Shown: positions 50,720 through 61,671, counted from the first letter of the stretch. The stretch: 64,000 bases of DNA from an uncultured Sphingomonadaceae bacterium (GCA_947499975.1 CANMQE010000002.1:434001-498000); one strand, 5' to 3'. Numbers and translations: made by a program. Notes: generated by a model from the sequence alone, not told the origin.

Positions 50720-52540
50720 TCAGAAATAGGTGCTGAGGGCAAGGCAGGTTGCCGCGCCGACGACGATGTTCATTGGCAGGCCGATCTTCACGAAATCGGT
50801 AAAGCGGTAGTTCGCCGCGCCATACACCAGCGTGTTCGTCTGGTAGCCGATAGGCGTCATGAAGCTGGCCGAAGCGCCGAACATGACGGCCATCACCAGC
50901 GGGCGTGGATCCATGCCGGCAGCTTCGGCCAGGCCGATGGCCAGCGGCGTGAGGATAACGGCCACGGCGTTGTTGGTAACCGCCTCCGTCAGCGCGCTGG
51001 TGAGGGCATAGAGCACGGCGAGGATCAGCAGGGGAGAGGCTGCGAACAGGATCGGACGCGTCATCTCGACCAGCAATTCTACCGTGCCCGCATTCTCCAG
51101 CCCCTTGCCGAAGGCGAGCATCGCGAAGATCAGCACCAGCGTGTTGCCGTCAATGGAACTCCACGCCTCTTCCGGCTCGATGCAACGCGTCAGCAGCACG
51201 ATGGCCACGCCCGCCAGCGCCAGTGCCTGAATCGGCCAGCCCATCACAGCGGCAGTGACGACGACCAGCGCCAGAACACCGAGGGCTACGGGCGCTTTGG
51301 TCCGGCGAAAGGCGCGCACCGGCGTTTCAGACACGTCGGCAAGCGCGACGTTGCCCTGCAACGCCAGCGCGGCATCGGTGCCGGCGGCGATCAGCAGGCG
51401 GTCACCCGCCCGGCAGCGCACCTCGGCCAGCTCCGGCCCTGCCAGGCGCCGCGGACGCGATAGCCCCAGAACGCGCACCTGCAGGCGCGAGAGCAGCGGA
51501 ATATCCGCCAGCCGTCGCCCGATTGCCGGGTGGCTGGCATCGATCACCGCCTCTACCAGTCGCAAGTCCTTCGGACGGTCGCGACCACTGGTGGAAACGC
51601 CGCCGCCGACACCGGTCAAACCGGTGCGAAAATCGTCGTTCTCGGCGAAGGAGGCCAGTTCCTCCGGGCTTGCCGAAACCACCAGCTGATCGCCCGCTTC
51701 CAGCACGTGATCGTCAAAGCCGCGCCGCTCGATCCCGGCTCCGCGACGCACACCGATGATGCGCACGCCGGGGCGGCGGGACAATGGTATCTGATCGAGC
51801 CGCCGACCCACCAGCGTGCTCTCGGCAACCAGGGTGAGGTGCGACAGAAAGGCGTTGCTTTCAGAATCCGCGTCCAGCTTGCGCGGTTCGCGCGAGGGGA
51901 GGAGGCGAGGGCCAAGCAGCAGCAACGTGACGAGCCCTGCGCTCATCGCGGCAAGCCCGATCGGGGTCATCTCGAATATCCCGAACGGCTCCAGCCCCTG
52001 CTCCTGCGCCACGCCATCCACCAGCAGATTGGTGGATGTGCCGATCAGCGTCAGCGTGCCGCCGAGGATGGAGATGTAGGACAGCGGGATCAGCAGCCGG
52101 GTGGCCGCAGCGCCCAGTACGCGCGCCAGGCGGCGCACGATGGGGATCATCACGATGACGACGGGCGTGTTGTTCATGAAGGCGGAGGCGAACAGGGTTC
52201 CCGTGCCGATTTCCGCGATGGCCAGCCGCGGCATGCGCAATGTGCGCCTGATGACCCAGCCAGAAATCGCCTCCAGTATGCCGGTGCGTAGCAGCGCGCC
52301 CGACAGGACGAACATGGCAGCGATTGTGATGGGCGCGGAATTGGAAAAGACGCCCATCAGCTCTTCGGTCGGCAAGAAACCCAGCGCCAGCATCGCGACG
52401 GCTCCTCCTGCCGCGATTACCACGGGTGGCAGGCGCTCCAGCATGAAGGCAATCAGCAGGCCGAGAAGGGCGACAAGGCCGATGATGGGGGCGTAACCCT
52501 CGATCCACGCCGGAAGAAGAGTGAGCATACGCGCGTACAT
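50720..52540 (-). CDS. SLC13-family permease with two RCK-C (TrkA-C) domains
   Basis: A 606-residue ArsB/NhaD/SLC13-type ion transporter. Helical halves (PPVVIAAGGAVAMLALGFLP... and LALGVLALVVVTAAVMGWPI...) flank a cytoplasmic insert of about 190 residues with two TrkA-C domains (STLVGRRLDQIPLSRRPGVR, HPAIGRRLADIPLLSRLQVR). Signature loops FMNNTPVVIVMIPIVRR and LTEAVTNNAVAVILTPLAIG are present. Substrate, such as sulphate or dicarboxylate, cannot be fixed. ATG 52528 is an alternative start. Confidence 0.92.
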   Translation of the reverse strand: MYARMLTLLPAWIEGYAPIIGLVALLGLLIAFMLERLPPVVIAAGGAVAMLALGFLPTEELMGVFSNSAPITIAAMFVLSGALLRTGILEAISGWVIRRTLRMPRLAIAEIGTGTLFASAFMNNTPVVIVMIPIVRRLARVLGAAATRLLIPLSYISILGGTLTLIGTSTNLLVDGVAQEQGLEPFGIFEMTPIGLAAMSAGLVTLLLLGPRLLPSREPRKLDADSESNAFLSHLTLVAESTLVGRRLDQIPLSRRPGVRIIGVRRGAGIERRGFDDHVLEAGDQLVVSASPEELASFAENDDFRTGLTGVGGGVSTSGRDRPKDLRLVEAVIDASHPAIGRRLADIPLLSRLQVRVLGLSRPRRLAGPELAEVRCRAGDRLLIAAGTDAALALQGNVALADVSETPVRAFRRTKAPVALGVLALVVVTAAVMGWPIQALALAGVAIVLLTRCIEPEEAWSSIDGNTLVLIFAMLAFGKGLENAGTVELLVEMTRPILFAASPLLILAVLYALTSALTEAVTNNAVAVILTPLAIGLAEAAGMDPRPLVMAVMFGASASFMTPIGYQTNTLVYGAANYRFTDFVKIGLPMNIVVGAATCLALSTYF

Positions 52541-52649
52541 TTACTGCCGATCAACTGCGCCGCATAGCGTTATCTGCGCCTTGCAACCCCCGCAGATACG
52601 CGAAGTCTGGTGCTTGTGAAGGCAATGCGGTGCCCCTAAGGGTCTGCGC

Positions 52650-53669
52650 ATGACAGCCTATCCCAAGACCTCGGCGCTGATGGCGCGCGGCAATGAGTTT
52701 CTCGGCACCGATCACGCCATCATGTGCGGCGCGATGAGCTGGGTTTCCGAGCGAAACCTGGTGAGCGCGATCAGCAATGGCGGTGGCTTCGGCGTCATTG
52801 CCTGCGGTGCGATGACGCCCGAATTGCTGGACGCCGAGATCACCGCGACCAAGGCGATGACGGACAAGCCCTTTGGCGTGAACCTGATCACCATGCACCC
52901 CGATCTGTTCGACCTGATCGACGTGTGTGCCGCGCACGAGGTGACGCATGTGGTGCTGGCGGGCGGCCTGCCGCCCAAGGGCAGCGTCGATGCCATCAAG
53001 CAGAAAGGTGCAAAGCTGATCGCCTTTGCGCCGATGCTGGCGCTGGGCAAGAAGCTGCTGCGTTCGGGCGCGGATGCGCTGGTGATCGAGGGGATGGAAG
53101 CAGGCGGCCACATCGGCCCTGTGTCCACCAGCGTGCTGGCGCAGGAAATCCTGCCCGAACTCGCGGCCGAGAACATCGTTTTCGTGGCCGGTGGCATCGG
53201 CAGGGGCGACATGATCGCAGGCTATCTGGAGATGGGTGCGGCGGGCGTTCAACTGGGCACCCGCTTCGCCTGCGCAACGGAAAGCATCGCGCACGCCGAT
53301 TTCAAGAAGGCCTTCTTCCGCGCCAACGCCCGCGATGCCGTGGCCAGCGTGCAGGTCGATTCGCGCCTTCCGGTGATCCCCGTGCGCGCCCTGAAGAACA
53401 AGGGGACCGAGGAGTTCACCGCGAAGCAGCGCGAGGTCGCCGCCGTGCTGGATCGCGAGGAAATCGCGATGGCCGAGGCGCAGCTGCAGATCGAACATTA
53501 CTGGGCGGGCGCGTTGCGCCGGGCCGTGATCGATGGCGACGTGGAGAACGGATCGCTGATGGCGGGCCAGTCTGTCGGCATGGTGAAGGCGGAAGAGCCA
53601 GCCGCCGAGATCATCGCGCAGTTGATGCAGGAAAGCGAAGCCGCGCTGACGTTGCGCAACAGGGTCTGA
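52650..53669 (+). CDS. NAD(P)H-dependent flavin oxidoreductase (nitronate monooxygenase family)
   Basis: A 339-residue FMN TIM-barrel enzyme related to nitronate monooxygenase/enoyl reductase II. Motifs AIMCGAMSWVSERNLVSAIS, FGVIACGAMTPE, ALVIEGMEAGGHIGPVSTSV and VAGGIGRGDMIAGYLEMGAA mark the FMN site and active His. It stands divergent from the SLC13 gene. True nitronate activity is uncertain. Confidence 0.9.
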   Translation: MTAYPKTSALMARGNEFLGTDHAIMCGAMSWVSERNLVSAISNGGGFGVIACGAMTPELLDAEITATKAMTDKPFGVNLITMHPDLFDLIDVCAAHEVTHVVLAGGLPPKGSVDAIKQKGAKLIAFAPMLALGKKLLRSGADALVIEGMEAGGHIGPVSTSVLAQEILPELAAENIVFVAGGIGRGDMIAGYLEMGAAGVQLGTRFACATESIAHADFKKAFFRANARDAVASVQVDSRLPVIPVRALKNKGTEEFTAKQREVAAVLDREEIAMAEAQLQIEHYWAGALRRAVIDGDVENGSLMAGQSVGMVKAEEPAAEIIAQLMQESEAALTLRNRV

Positions 53670-53809
53670 CACCGCTGCGTGCGATATTCGCCACGCTTCT
53701 TCTCCTCGTCCGCCCGGCGGCGGTGCGCGACGCCCTGCTACTCGCCAATGCCGGGCCGGAAGGCCGGTCGATCCAGATCGAAGAGGATGCCCGCACCGCA
53801 GGATCGGGG

Positions 53810-54490
53810 TCAGTTCGCCAGCCCCAGAAGCACCTTTACCGTCGTTTCCGGATCGTTCTGCATCACGAAATGATCGGTGTCCGTTTCGTGATATTCCCAT
53901 CCTTGCGACCGTGCCTTTTGCGCAAAGGCGGCGAAGGGGGTGGGCTGATAGCCGGTGGCAAAGATGTAGCACTTCTTTGCAATATCCTGCTCCTCGCCAG
54001 AAAAGGGAATGGCCTCCAGCAGTGTCAGCAATGGATGGAAGCCGACCTTGCCGGGGACGTGGGTAAAGTCGATGGAGCCGATGGGCGTCACATATCCCGG
54101 CTGGTGGCGCTGCGTATCGACATACCAGTTGTGCTCGAACTCGCCGGTAATGTCCCACAGCGACTGGTCGCTTTCGGGCAGGAAAGCATCAACGTAGCAG
54201 ATCGCCTCGATGTGTTTGGCAAGGCGGCTGGAGACGGCAGAGATCACCATCCCGCCGTAGGAATGGCCTGCAAGGATGAATGTCTCCAGCCCGGCTTCGG
54301 CGATCTGCCGGCACACATCGTCCACATGGTCCGTCAGCGTGATGCCGGGATGCAGTTCGTCCTGCCGGGTACCAAGGCCGGGCAGGGTGCAATTGAGCAC
54401 GGTGTGCCCCTCTGCCTCCAGCCGGGCGGGCACGTCACCCCAGGTGTGGTTGCCGCCCCAGGCGCCGTGCACGAGGATGAAACTGGCCAT
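53810..54490 (-). CDS. Alpha/beta hydrolase
   Basis: A 226-residue hydrolase of the esterase EstC/hydroxynitrile-lyase-like group. Oxyanion region FILVHGAWGGNHTW, nucleophile elbow LAGHSYGGMVI, acid in the CYVDAFLPESD region and His in DTDHFVMQNDP are visible. It follows ligM on the same strand after a terminator hairpin. It might cleave an ester in the same catabolic route; substrate unknown. Confidence 0.9.
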   Translation of the reverse strand: MASFILVHGAWGGNHTWGDVPARLEAEGHTVLNCTLPGLGTRQDELHPGITLTDHVDDVCRQIAEAGLETFILAGHSYGGMVISAVSSRLAKHIEAICYVDAFLPESDQSLWDITGEFEHNWYVDTQRHQPGYVTPIGSIDFTHVPGKVGFHPLLTLLEAIPFSGEEQDIAKKCYIFATGYQPTPFAAFAQKARSQGWEYHETDTDHFVMQNDPETTVKVLLGLAN

Positions 54491-54509
54491 GTAATCTCTC
54501 CCGGATACG

Positions 54510-54543
54510 AAAAGGCCCGCACATCGTGGCGATGCGCGGGCCC
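54510..54543 (-). terminator. Terminator after ligM
   Basis: Read on the minus strand, GGGCCCGCGCATCG and CGATGTGCGGGCC pair around a short loop and are followed by TTTTCG. It lies 24 bases past the ligM stop and just upstream of the hydrolase start. Confidence 0.85.
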
Positions 54544-54566
54544 TTCATCAATAGGTCTTGCAGGTC

Positions 54567-56012
<1,446 letters not shown>

Positions 56013-56029
56013 TCACGTATGCGAAATTA

Positions 56030-56044
56030 GTATGCAGTGCATAC
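56030..56044. promoter_or_regulatory. 15-bp perfect palindrome, likely operator between ligM and VOC gene
   Basis: GTATGCA-G-TGCATAC, centred between divergent ligM and the VOC gene, resembles operators of GntR-family regulators. It lies 48 bases upstream of the ligM start and 56 bases upstream of the VOC start, so a repressor bound here could control both. Confidence 0.6.
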
Positions 56045-56099
56045 AATATTCGGCTACAGGTGCAAGGCGAAAACGCAGCAAACGGACAGGTGGTGCATC

Positions 56100-56501
56100 A
56101 TGCAGGTGGAAGCGCTGGATCATATCAACATCATCACGGACGATCTTGACGGCACGGCCAGCTTTTACAGTCGGATGCTCGGACTGGAGCGCCGGGACGC
56201 ACCGCCTCCTCTGACGCCTGAAACCGCAACGTGGATGTTCGACGAGCAGGGCCGCGCAATCGTGCATATCAATTCGCTCGATTGCGCGCGGACCTATGAT
56301 CGGGAAGTGAAGCCGGGCGATGTTACCGGGGCGCTTCACCACGTGGCCTTGCGCCTGCGCGGCTACGAAGAGATGAAGGCGCGGCTGGATGAAAGCGGTG
56401 CTGATTACGAGGAGAATGTGGTGGAGGCCATCGGCCTGCGGCAGATCTTCACCGCCGATCCGAACAATATCCTGCTGGAACTGAACTTCTTCGCGGAATG
56501 A
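56100..56501 (+). CDS. VOC family (glyoxalase/dioxygenase-fold) protein
   Basis: A 133-residue vicinal-oxygen-chelate protein: EALDHINIITDDLDGTASFY with the first metal His, GALHHVALRLRGYEEMKARL with the second, and NNILLELNFF with the Glu ligand. Two beta-alpha-beta3 repeats make one domain. Ring-cleaving or isomerase activity is possible in the aromatic cluster, but the substrate is unknown. Start at 56100 is chosen because upstream residues show no similarity. Confidence 0.88.
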   Translation: MQVEALDHINIITDDLDGTASFYSRMLGLERRDAPPPLTPETATWMFDEQGRAIVHINSLDCARTYDREVKPGDVTGALHHVALRLRGYEEMKARLDESGADYEENVVEAIGLRQIFTADPNNILLELNFFAE

Positions 56502-56519
56502 CTGGCCAGAAAGGACCGC

Positions 56520-57791
56520 CTAGCTGCCTTGCTTTTCCGTGGAGGGGTCATCCTTTTCATGCGTGGCGGCCCACACAACGCTGCCTGCGCTGAAGCCGTG
56601 GATCATGGTGGATAGCAGGATGGTGAACACCACCGTGGCCCACAATTCCCCCTCGTTCACCAGATCCAGCTGCGCACCGGCATAGGCGAGGTAATAGATC
56701 GAGCCGATGCCGCGCACGCCGTAAAAGGCTACTACGCCGCGCTGTTTCAATGAAAGCGATGTGCCGAGCAGCGATAGCATTCCGCTGGCGGGACGGATCA
56801 CCATGATGAGCCCGAGCCCGATCAGCGCCAGGGACCAGTCCAGATAAGGCAGCAAGGCCGGTATCGCGCCGCCCAGCATCACCAGCAGCACAGCGGTGAC
56901 GGCATGTTCCAGCGCTTCGGAAAAGCTGTGAAGGCGCGCGTGGTACTTGTGATCATCTTCCTTGCGGCGCAGCATCAGGCCCATGAAGAACGCGGCGATA
57001 AAACCGTATCCCTCGATCAGTTCGGTAAAGCCGTAGGTCAGCAGGACGCCGGCCAGCGCAATCACGCCCGATCCGGTTTCGGCGAGAGGATTGCCGCGCG
57101 GAAAGGCAAACAGGACAAGGCCTAATAGCCAACCCGCGCCAAGGCCCATCAATACGCCCAGCGCGATCTTGTAAACGACATACAGGCCGAACCACTCGCC
57201 GATCCAGCCATCCATTCCGCCTGCCGTAGCGGCGATGAAGATGGCAAAATAGACGAACGGGAAGGCCAGGCCATCATTCAGACCTGCTTCCGTGGTGAGG
57301 GCAAAGCGGATGGGATGTTCGCCCCCTTCCAGCGGAGGGCCAACCTGCACATCTGCCGCCAGCACGGGATCGGTTGGCGCCAGGACCGCCGCCAGAAGGA
57401 CGGCGCCCGCAAGGGTCATTCCGGCGAGCAGACCCAGACCGGCAACCACCAGGATGCAAAGCGGCATGGCAATCACCAGCAGCCTGATGGTGGGTGACCA
57501 TAATCCGTGGCCGGAAATCTTGTCTATTCGTATGCCGGTACCGAACAGCGCGATGATTACCGCGAACTCGGATGCAAATTGCCATATCGTCGGCCGATCG
57601 AGGGGGGTGATCGCTTCTGGCACGCCTGGCAGCAGGCCGAAGGCGGCCAGGCCGCCTAGGATCAGAAGACCGGATGCGGCAGGCTCCCTTCCCGAAAAAT
57701 ACCGCGGCAGCCAATAGGCTGCCACGATCACGACACCGCATCCCGCAAGCAGGATATGATATGCCGAAAATTCGAAGAAGGCGCCGTCCAT
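56520..57791 (-). CDS. Cation:proton antiporter (CPA1 family)
   Basis: A 423-residue Na+/H+ exchanger-type protein with about twelve helices. GTGIRIDKI, LLAAVLAPTDPVLAADVQVG (the P-T-D-P ion-binding motif) and LTTEAGLNDGLAFPFVYFAI (N-D motif) are diagnostic, and VVAFYGVRGIGSIYYLAYAG carries the conserved Arg. A short charged C-terminal tail follows. It probably exchanges Na+ or K+ for protons. Confidence 0.92.
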   Translation of the reverse strand: MDGAFFEFSAYHILLAGCGVVIVAAYWLPRYFSGREPAASGLLILGGLAAFGLLPGVPEAITPLDRPTIWQFASEFAVIIALFGTGIRIDKISGHGLWSPTIRLLVIAMPLCILVVAGLGLLAGMTLAGAVLLAAVLAPTDPVLAADVQVGPPLEGGEHPIRFALTTEAGLNDGLAFPFVYFAIFIAATAGGMDGWIGEWFGLYVVYKIALGVLMGLGAGWLLGLVLFAFPRGNPLAETGSGVIALAGVLLTYGFTELIEGYGFIAAFFMGLMLRRKEDDHKYHARLHSFSEALEHAVTAVLLVMLGGAIPALLPYLDWSLALIGLGLIMVIRPASGMLSLLGTSLSLKQRGVVAFYGVRGIGSIYYLAYAGAQLDLVNEGELWATVVFTILLSTMIHGFSAGSVVWAATHEKDDPSTEKQGS

Positions 57792-57832
57792 GAGGGGTGA
57801 ACGCGCCGGAGAGCGCTAGTTTCCGGTCGCGA

Positions 57833-58732
57833 TCATACGGGCGCGCCGCCTGCCGTCGTCGTGCGATACATTTCGCGGCGAAAACCGTCGTAATCGTTGG
57901 GCCCCAGATGCATCGTGGCGGCATTGTCCCACATGCACACCATTCCCGGCTGCCAGCGCAGGCGACAGGTAAAGGCATGCTGCGTGGTATGCGCGACGAG
58001 AAAATCGATGATCGGCTTCGCCTCGTGCGTGGTCATCCCCTCGATGCCGACAGCATAAGTGTCGCAAATATAGAGCGCGTCCTCGCCCGTTTCGGGATGC
58101 TTGCGCACCAGCGGGTGAAAGCTGCCTTTCAGACCCTGCTCGCGCTTTTCATCATCGCCAAAGTCGATCGGCTCGCCGCGTAGCTTTGCCTGGGTGGCGA
58201 AGTTGTTCGATGCGCTCATATGAACGCGCAGCGGGCGCAGCATGGCCTGATAGGTTTCGGAAAGATGGCGGAAGGCCAGCGCCGTGTTCGTCCACGTGGT
58301 ATCGCCGCCGTAGGGCGGGCCTTCGACCTGACGCAGCGTGGTGACGCTGGGCGGCTCTGCCAGGAAGGGGCTGTCGGTGTGCCAGCCACCGCCGAAGAGG
58401 CTTGGCGTGACCTCGTCCGCTTCCTTGATGATCGGGTGAACTTCGCGGTGCTCCGGCACGCCTTGCGTGTAGGCATCGACGGCGAACCGGCCGAGGCGCC
58501 CGGCGAATTCCTCGTGCTCTCCATGGCTGAGGTGCTGGTCTTTCAGATAGACCATCTTGTGCTTCCACAGCGCCTGCTTGAGGCTGGCGATGCCGTCGTC
58601 CGACAGGTCAGGCAGGCGGACGCCGGTAATCTCGGCGCCCATGGCGGCGGCCAGCGGCTCCACCCCGAAATGCGCGGACTGGAACGGGTGATTGTCGAAA
58701 TCGCCGCACGGGGCGACGCGCACCTGCCACAT
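57833..58732 (-). CDS. TauD/TfdA-family Fe(II)/2-oxoglutarate dioxygenase
   Basis: A 299-residue dioxygenase. GGGWHTDSPF gives the His-x-Asp iron ligands, TMHLGPNDYDGFRREMYR the distal His and the Arg that binds 2-oxoglutarate. FGVEPLAAAMGAEITGVRLP is the family start. Members remove sulphonate, aryl-ether or alpha-hydroxylated groups. In this cluster, cleaving an aryl ether or similar is plausible but unproven. It is next to the alcohol dehydrogenase gene with ten bases between. Confidence 0.92.
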   Translation of the reverse strand: MWQVRVAPCGDFDNHPFQSAHFGVEPLAAAMGAEITGVRLPDLSDDGIASLKQALWKHKMVYLKDQHLSHGEHEEFAGRLGRFAVDAYTQGVPEHREVHPIIKEADEVTPSLFGGGWHTDSPFLAEPPSVTTLRQVEGPPYGGDTTWTNTALAFRHLSETYQAMLRPLRVHMSASNNFATQAKLRGEPIDFGDDEKREQGLKGSFHPLVRKHPETGEDALYICDTYAVGIEGMTTHEAKPIIDFLVAHTTQHAFTCRLRWQPGMVCMWDNAATMHLGPNDYDGFRREMYRTTTAGGAPV

Positions 58733-58742
58733 CTGAAGTCTC

Positions 58743-59750
58743 CTATCCCAGCGCGATCACGGTCTTGCCGAAACTGTCCGATCCCCAGCCGAAGGCATAG
58801 GCCTTGTCGGCTTCTTCGAAGGCAAAGGTCTTGCCCACGGGGAAGGTCAGGTGATGCTTGTCTACAAAGGTGTTGAGATCGCGCGCCATGCGTGACGAGC
58901 CGACGAAGATGCCGCGGATTGAAGAGCCTGTGAACATCAGGCCGCGCGGCTCGGGCGGTTCGCCATTGGCCAGCACGCCGATCAGCGCGATTTCCGCCAG
59001 TGGTGCGCAGGCGTTCATGCTCTGCTCCAGCGTGCCGGTGCCGCCGACTTCCACGATCTTGTCCGCCCCGCCAAAGTTCTCGCGCACGTATTCGCCCCAG
59101 TCCGGCGTCTGCTTGTAGTTGATGGTGTGATCGGCACCCAGTTCCTTGACCTGTTCCAGCTTCTCGTCGGAGGAACTGGTCGCAATCACTTGCGCACCAG
59201 CGGCCTTGGCCAGTTTCAGCGCGATCATCGATACTCCGCCGGTGCCCAGCACCAGCACCTTGTCGCCCGATTTCAGCGGATTGCCGCCTTCGAAAAGGGC
59301 GTTCCACGCGGTGACGCCCGCGCACGGCAGGCATGCGGCCTGCTGCACATCCAGGCTGCGGGCGATGGGGATGACCCCGTGCTGATCCAGCACGACCTTC
59401 TCGGCCAGCATTCCCGGCGCCTTGCCATCGCCCAGCGCGGGCACGAACTTTGGCGGACCGTCATACCAGCCCTGGAAGAAGGTGGATTGCACTTCGTCAC
59501 CGATGCGAACGGATTTGACGCCTTCGCCTATGGCTACCACTTTGCCCGCGCCATCGGACAGCGGGATCGCGGGTTCCGAAATCGCGCCCCCGAAATACTG
59601 GCCGGAGGCGACGGCGAAGTCGCGATAGTTGAGAGACCACGCGGTGGGTTCGATCAGCACTTCACCGGGCCCGGGCGCCGGATCGGCAACCTCGTCCATG
59701 TAGAGCTTCTCGAAACTGTCGGAGCCTTCCGGCAAGAACCAAGCACGCAT
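58743..59750 (-). CDS. NAD(P)-dependent medium-chain alcohol dehydrogenase, quinone-oxidoreductase type
   Basis: A 335-residue MDR enzyme. The nucleotide motif VLVLGTGGVSMIALKLAKAA and AWSLNYRDFAVASGQYFGG are typical; Cys ligands for structural zinc are absent and the catalytic zinc position is not obvious, so it may be a zinc-free quinone-oxidoreductase/crotonyl reductase-like enzyme. The order with the TauD, SDR and amidohydrolase genes suggests one catabolic route. Confidence 0.9.
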   Translation of the reverse strand: MRAWFLPEGSDSFEKLYMDEVADPAPGPGEVLIEPTAWSLNYRDFAVASGQYFGGAISEPAIPLSDGAGKVVAIGEGVKSVRIGDEVQSTFFQGWYDGPPKFVPALGDGKAPGMLAEKVVLDQHGVIPIARSLDVQQAACLPCAGVTAWNALFEGGNPLKSGDKVLVLGTGGVSMIALKLAKAAGAQVIATSSSDEKLEQVKELGADHTINYKQTPDWGEYVRENFGGADKIVEVGGTGTLEQSMNACAPLAEIALIGVLANGEPPEPRGLMFTGSSIRGIFVGSSRMARDLNTFVDKHHLTFPVGKTFAFEEADKAYAFGWGSDSFGKTVIALG

Positions 59751-59920
59751 CGTATCTCTCCTGTTCGCGGCACGGGGCCGCTTATTCTTCCTGACCTGCC
59801 GGCCCCAAATTCATCCTCGGCACAATACCGGACCCGGCTGAACTTCGTCTACCGCCATGCCGGCGGTGTTGTTGAACCGCGTTTATCTGCCGGGCGCTGA
59901 TGATCTCGCTATCACCTTGA

Positions 59921-60667
59921 TCAAACTTCCAGCGTGGTGAGCGTTCCGCCGTCCGCTGCCCAATCCTGCCCGGTAACATGGCTTGCCGCATCGGACAGCA
60001 GGAAGCACGCAACTTCGGAAAGCTCGGCAGCGCTGCCCATCCGGCGCTGAGGGATGCGGCCCTCTATCTTGCTGCGCTGCGGTTCGGGGATGCGGGCGAG
60101 GGCTTCTGTCTCGATAAAGCCGGGGATCACGCAGTTGCAGCGGATGGAATGGGGCGCCATCTCCACCGCCACCGCCCGGCTGAAGCCCAGCAGACCGTGC
60201 TTCGATGCAACATAGGCGGGGTTCATGGCCATGCCGCGTTTCGATGCCATCGAGCCTGTGACAAGGATGCTGCCGCCTTTCGCCTCGATCATCGCGGGCA
60301 GCACCTTCTGCACCGCCCAGAACACGCTGGAGAGGTTGATCCGCAGGGTGTCGTCCCAGAGGTCTCCCGGATATTCCGGCAGCGGGGTGAAGCCGCCGGT
60401 GAAACCGGCATTGGCAAACAGGCCGGTGATGGGGCCGTTCTGCTGCACCGCGCTATCGAGGGCGGCATCCAGCTGTTCACGATCGCCGACGTCTGCTGCT
60501 GCCCATGCCGCGTTTTCGCCCAGTTCCCGCGCCGCTTCCTCCAGCCTCTCAGCGCGCCGTGCGATCAGAGTAACCGCCGCCCCGCGAGCCGACAGCATGC
60601 GCGCGGTTTCCAGCCCGATGCCCGATGACGCGCCGGTTATCGCGATGTGTTTTCCGTCAAAATCCAT
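59921..60667 (-). CDS. SDR family oxidoreductase
   Basis: A classical 248-residue SDR. NAD motif AITGASSGIGLETARML, ILVTGSMASKRG with the Ser, PAYVASKHGLLG with Tyr-x3-Lys, and GQDWAADGG near the end. It starts 40 bases after the amidohydrolase stop. Likely oxidises a side-chain alcohol or dihydrodiol in the cluster; substrate unknown. The 170 bases between it and the alcohol dehydrogenase contain no gene. Confidence 0.9.
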   Translation of the reverse strand: MDFDGKHIAITGASSGIGLETARMLSARGAAVTLIARRAERLEEAARELGENAAWAAADVGDREQLDAALDSAVQQNGPITGLFANAGFTGGFTPLPEYPGDLWDDTLRINLSSVFWAVQKVLPAMIEAKGGSILVTGSMASKRGMAMNPAYVASKHGLLGFSRAVAVEMAPHSIRCNCVIPGFIETEALARIPEPQRSKIEGRIPQRRMGSAAELSEVACFLLSDAASHVTGQDWAADGGTLTTLEV

Positions 60668-60707
60668 TCTGCTTGGCTCTCCCTCAAGCCGGACTATGCG
60701 CCATATC

Positions 60708-61595
60708 TCAGGCCAGGCCGAGTACGCGCGCCGCATTGTCCTTCATGATACCCGGCATCACCTCGTCGCGGAAGCCGACATCCTTGGCGGCCTTGATCCA
60801 CTTGTCCGGATGGATCAGCGGAAAATCGCTGCCGAACAGCATCTTGTGCTTCAGCTGGGTGTTCGCATAGGTGATCACCTGCTTGGGAAAATACTTGGGG
60901 CTCCAGCCGCTGAGGTCGATGAAGACATTGTCCTTGTGCAACGCCATGGACAGGCTCTGGTCAACCCACGGCCAACTGGGGTGGGCAAGGATGATCTTCA
61001 TGTCGGGAAAGTCCACCGCCACGTCGTCCACCAGCATGGGCTCGCCATATTTCAGGCGCATCCCGCCGCCGCCGCGCATTCCCGTTCCCATGCCGGAATG
61101 GCCGGTGTGGAAGATTACCGGCAGCTTGTATTCGTTGATAACCTCGTAGATCGGATAGCCCATGCGGTCCGCCGGATGCGCGTTCTGCGCGATGCCGTGG
61201 AACTTGAAACCCTTCACGCCGTGGTTCTCGATCAGGTCCAGCGCCTCGCGTGCGCCGTATTTGCCCTTGTGCGGGTCGATACTGGCGAAGGGGATGCAGA
61301 TATCGTCGTTCTTGTTGGCGATCTCTGCCACTTCGTAGTTCGAGACACGCTTAGCCCCCATACCGCTCTCGGCATCGACGGTGAACATGCAGAAGGCGAT
61401 GTTCGTCTCGCGGTATAGCTCGATGATCTCGGGCATCTTGGGCCGTTCGCGCGGCGCCTTGAAATAGGCGGAGGCGGCATCGAAGAACTTGCCCATCACC
61501 GGGTCTTCCGGGTCATGGCAGGAAATCTCGGCGTGTACATGCACGTCGATGGCGCGGACTTTACTGGGATCTACGGGCACTCTCTTCCCCTGCAT
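60708..61595 (-). CDS. Amidohydrolase-family protein, ACMSD/decarboxylase type
   Basis: A 295-residue metal-dependent hydrolase TIM barrel. AIDVHVHAE (His-x-His), VIFHTGHSGM (His), KIILAHPSWPWV (His) and MLFGSDFPLIHP (Asp) are the metal ligands. The pattern belongs to the amidohydrolase-2 family with ACMSD, gamma-resorcylate decarboxylase and 4-oxalomesaconate hydratase. It may act on a carboxylated ring intermediate here. It is followed by the aldehyde dehydrogenase gene upstream on the same strand. Confidence 0.9.
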   Translation of the reverse strand: MQGKRVPVDPSKVRAIDVHVHAEISCHDPEDPVMGKFFDAASAYFKAPRERPKMPEIIELYRETNIAFCMFTVDAESGMGAKRVSNYEVAEIANKNDDICIPFASIDPHKGKYGAREALDLIENHGVKGFKFHGIAQNAHPADRMGYPIYEVINEYKLPVIFHTGHSGMGTGMRGGGGMRLKYGEPMLVDDVAVDFPDMKIILAHPSWPWVDQSLSMALHKDNVFIDLSGWSPKYFPKQVITYANTQLKHKMLFGSDFPLIHPDKWIKAAKDVGFRDEVMPGIMKDNAARVLGLA

Positions 61596-61622
61596 TACTT
61601 AAGTGGAAGGTAAACACGACGA

Positions 61623-61652
61623 GGCCCGCCCCGGCAATGCCGAAGGCGGGCC
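61623..61652 (-). terminator. Probable terminator after aldehyde dehydrogenase gene
   Basis: GGCCCGCC and GGCGGGCC form a perfect 8-bp stem around CCGGCAATGCCGAA, which itself pairs. It follows the aldehyde dehydrogenase stop by 19 bases. The T run on the minus strand is poor, so it may reduce rather than stop transcription. Confidence 0.55.
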
Positions 61653-61671
61653 CCCGCGTTTCAAACAGTGA

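Noticed and set aside
53670..53809. Gene between nitronate monooxygenase and alpha/beta hydrolase
   Set aside because: The open plus frame (PLRAIFATLLLLVRPAAVRD) has no start codon or ribosome binding site; no gene is called in these 140 bases.
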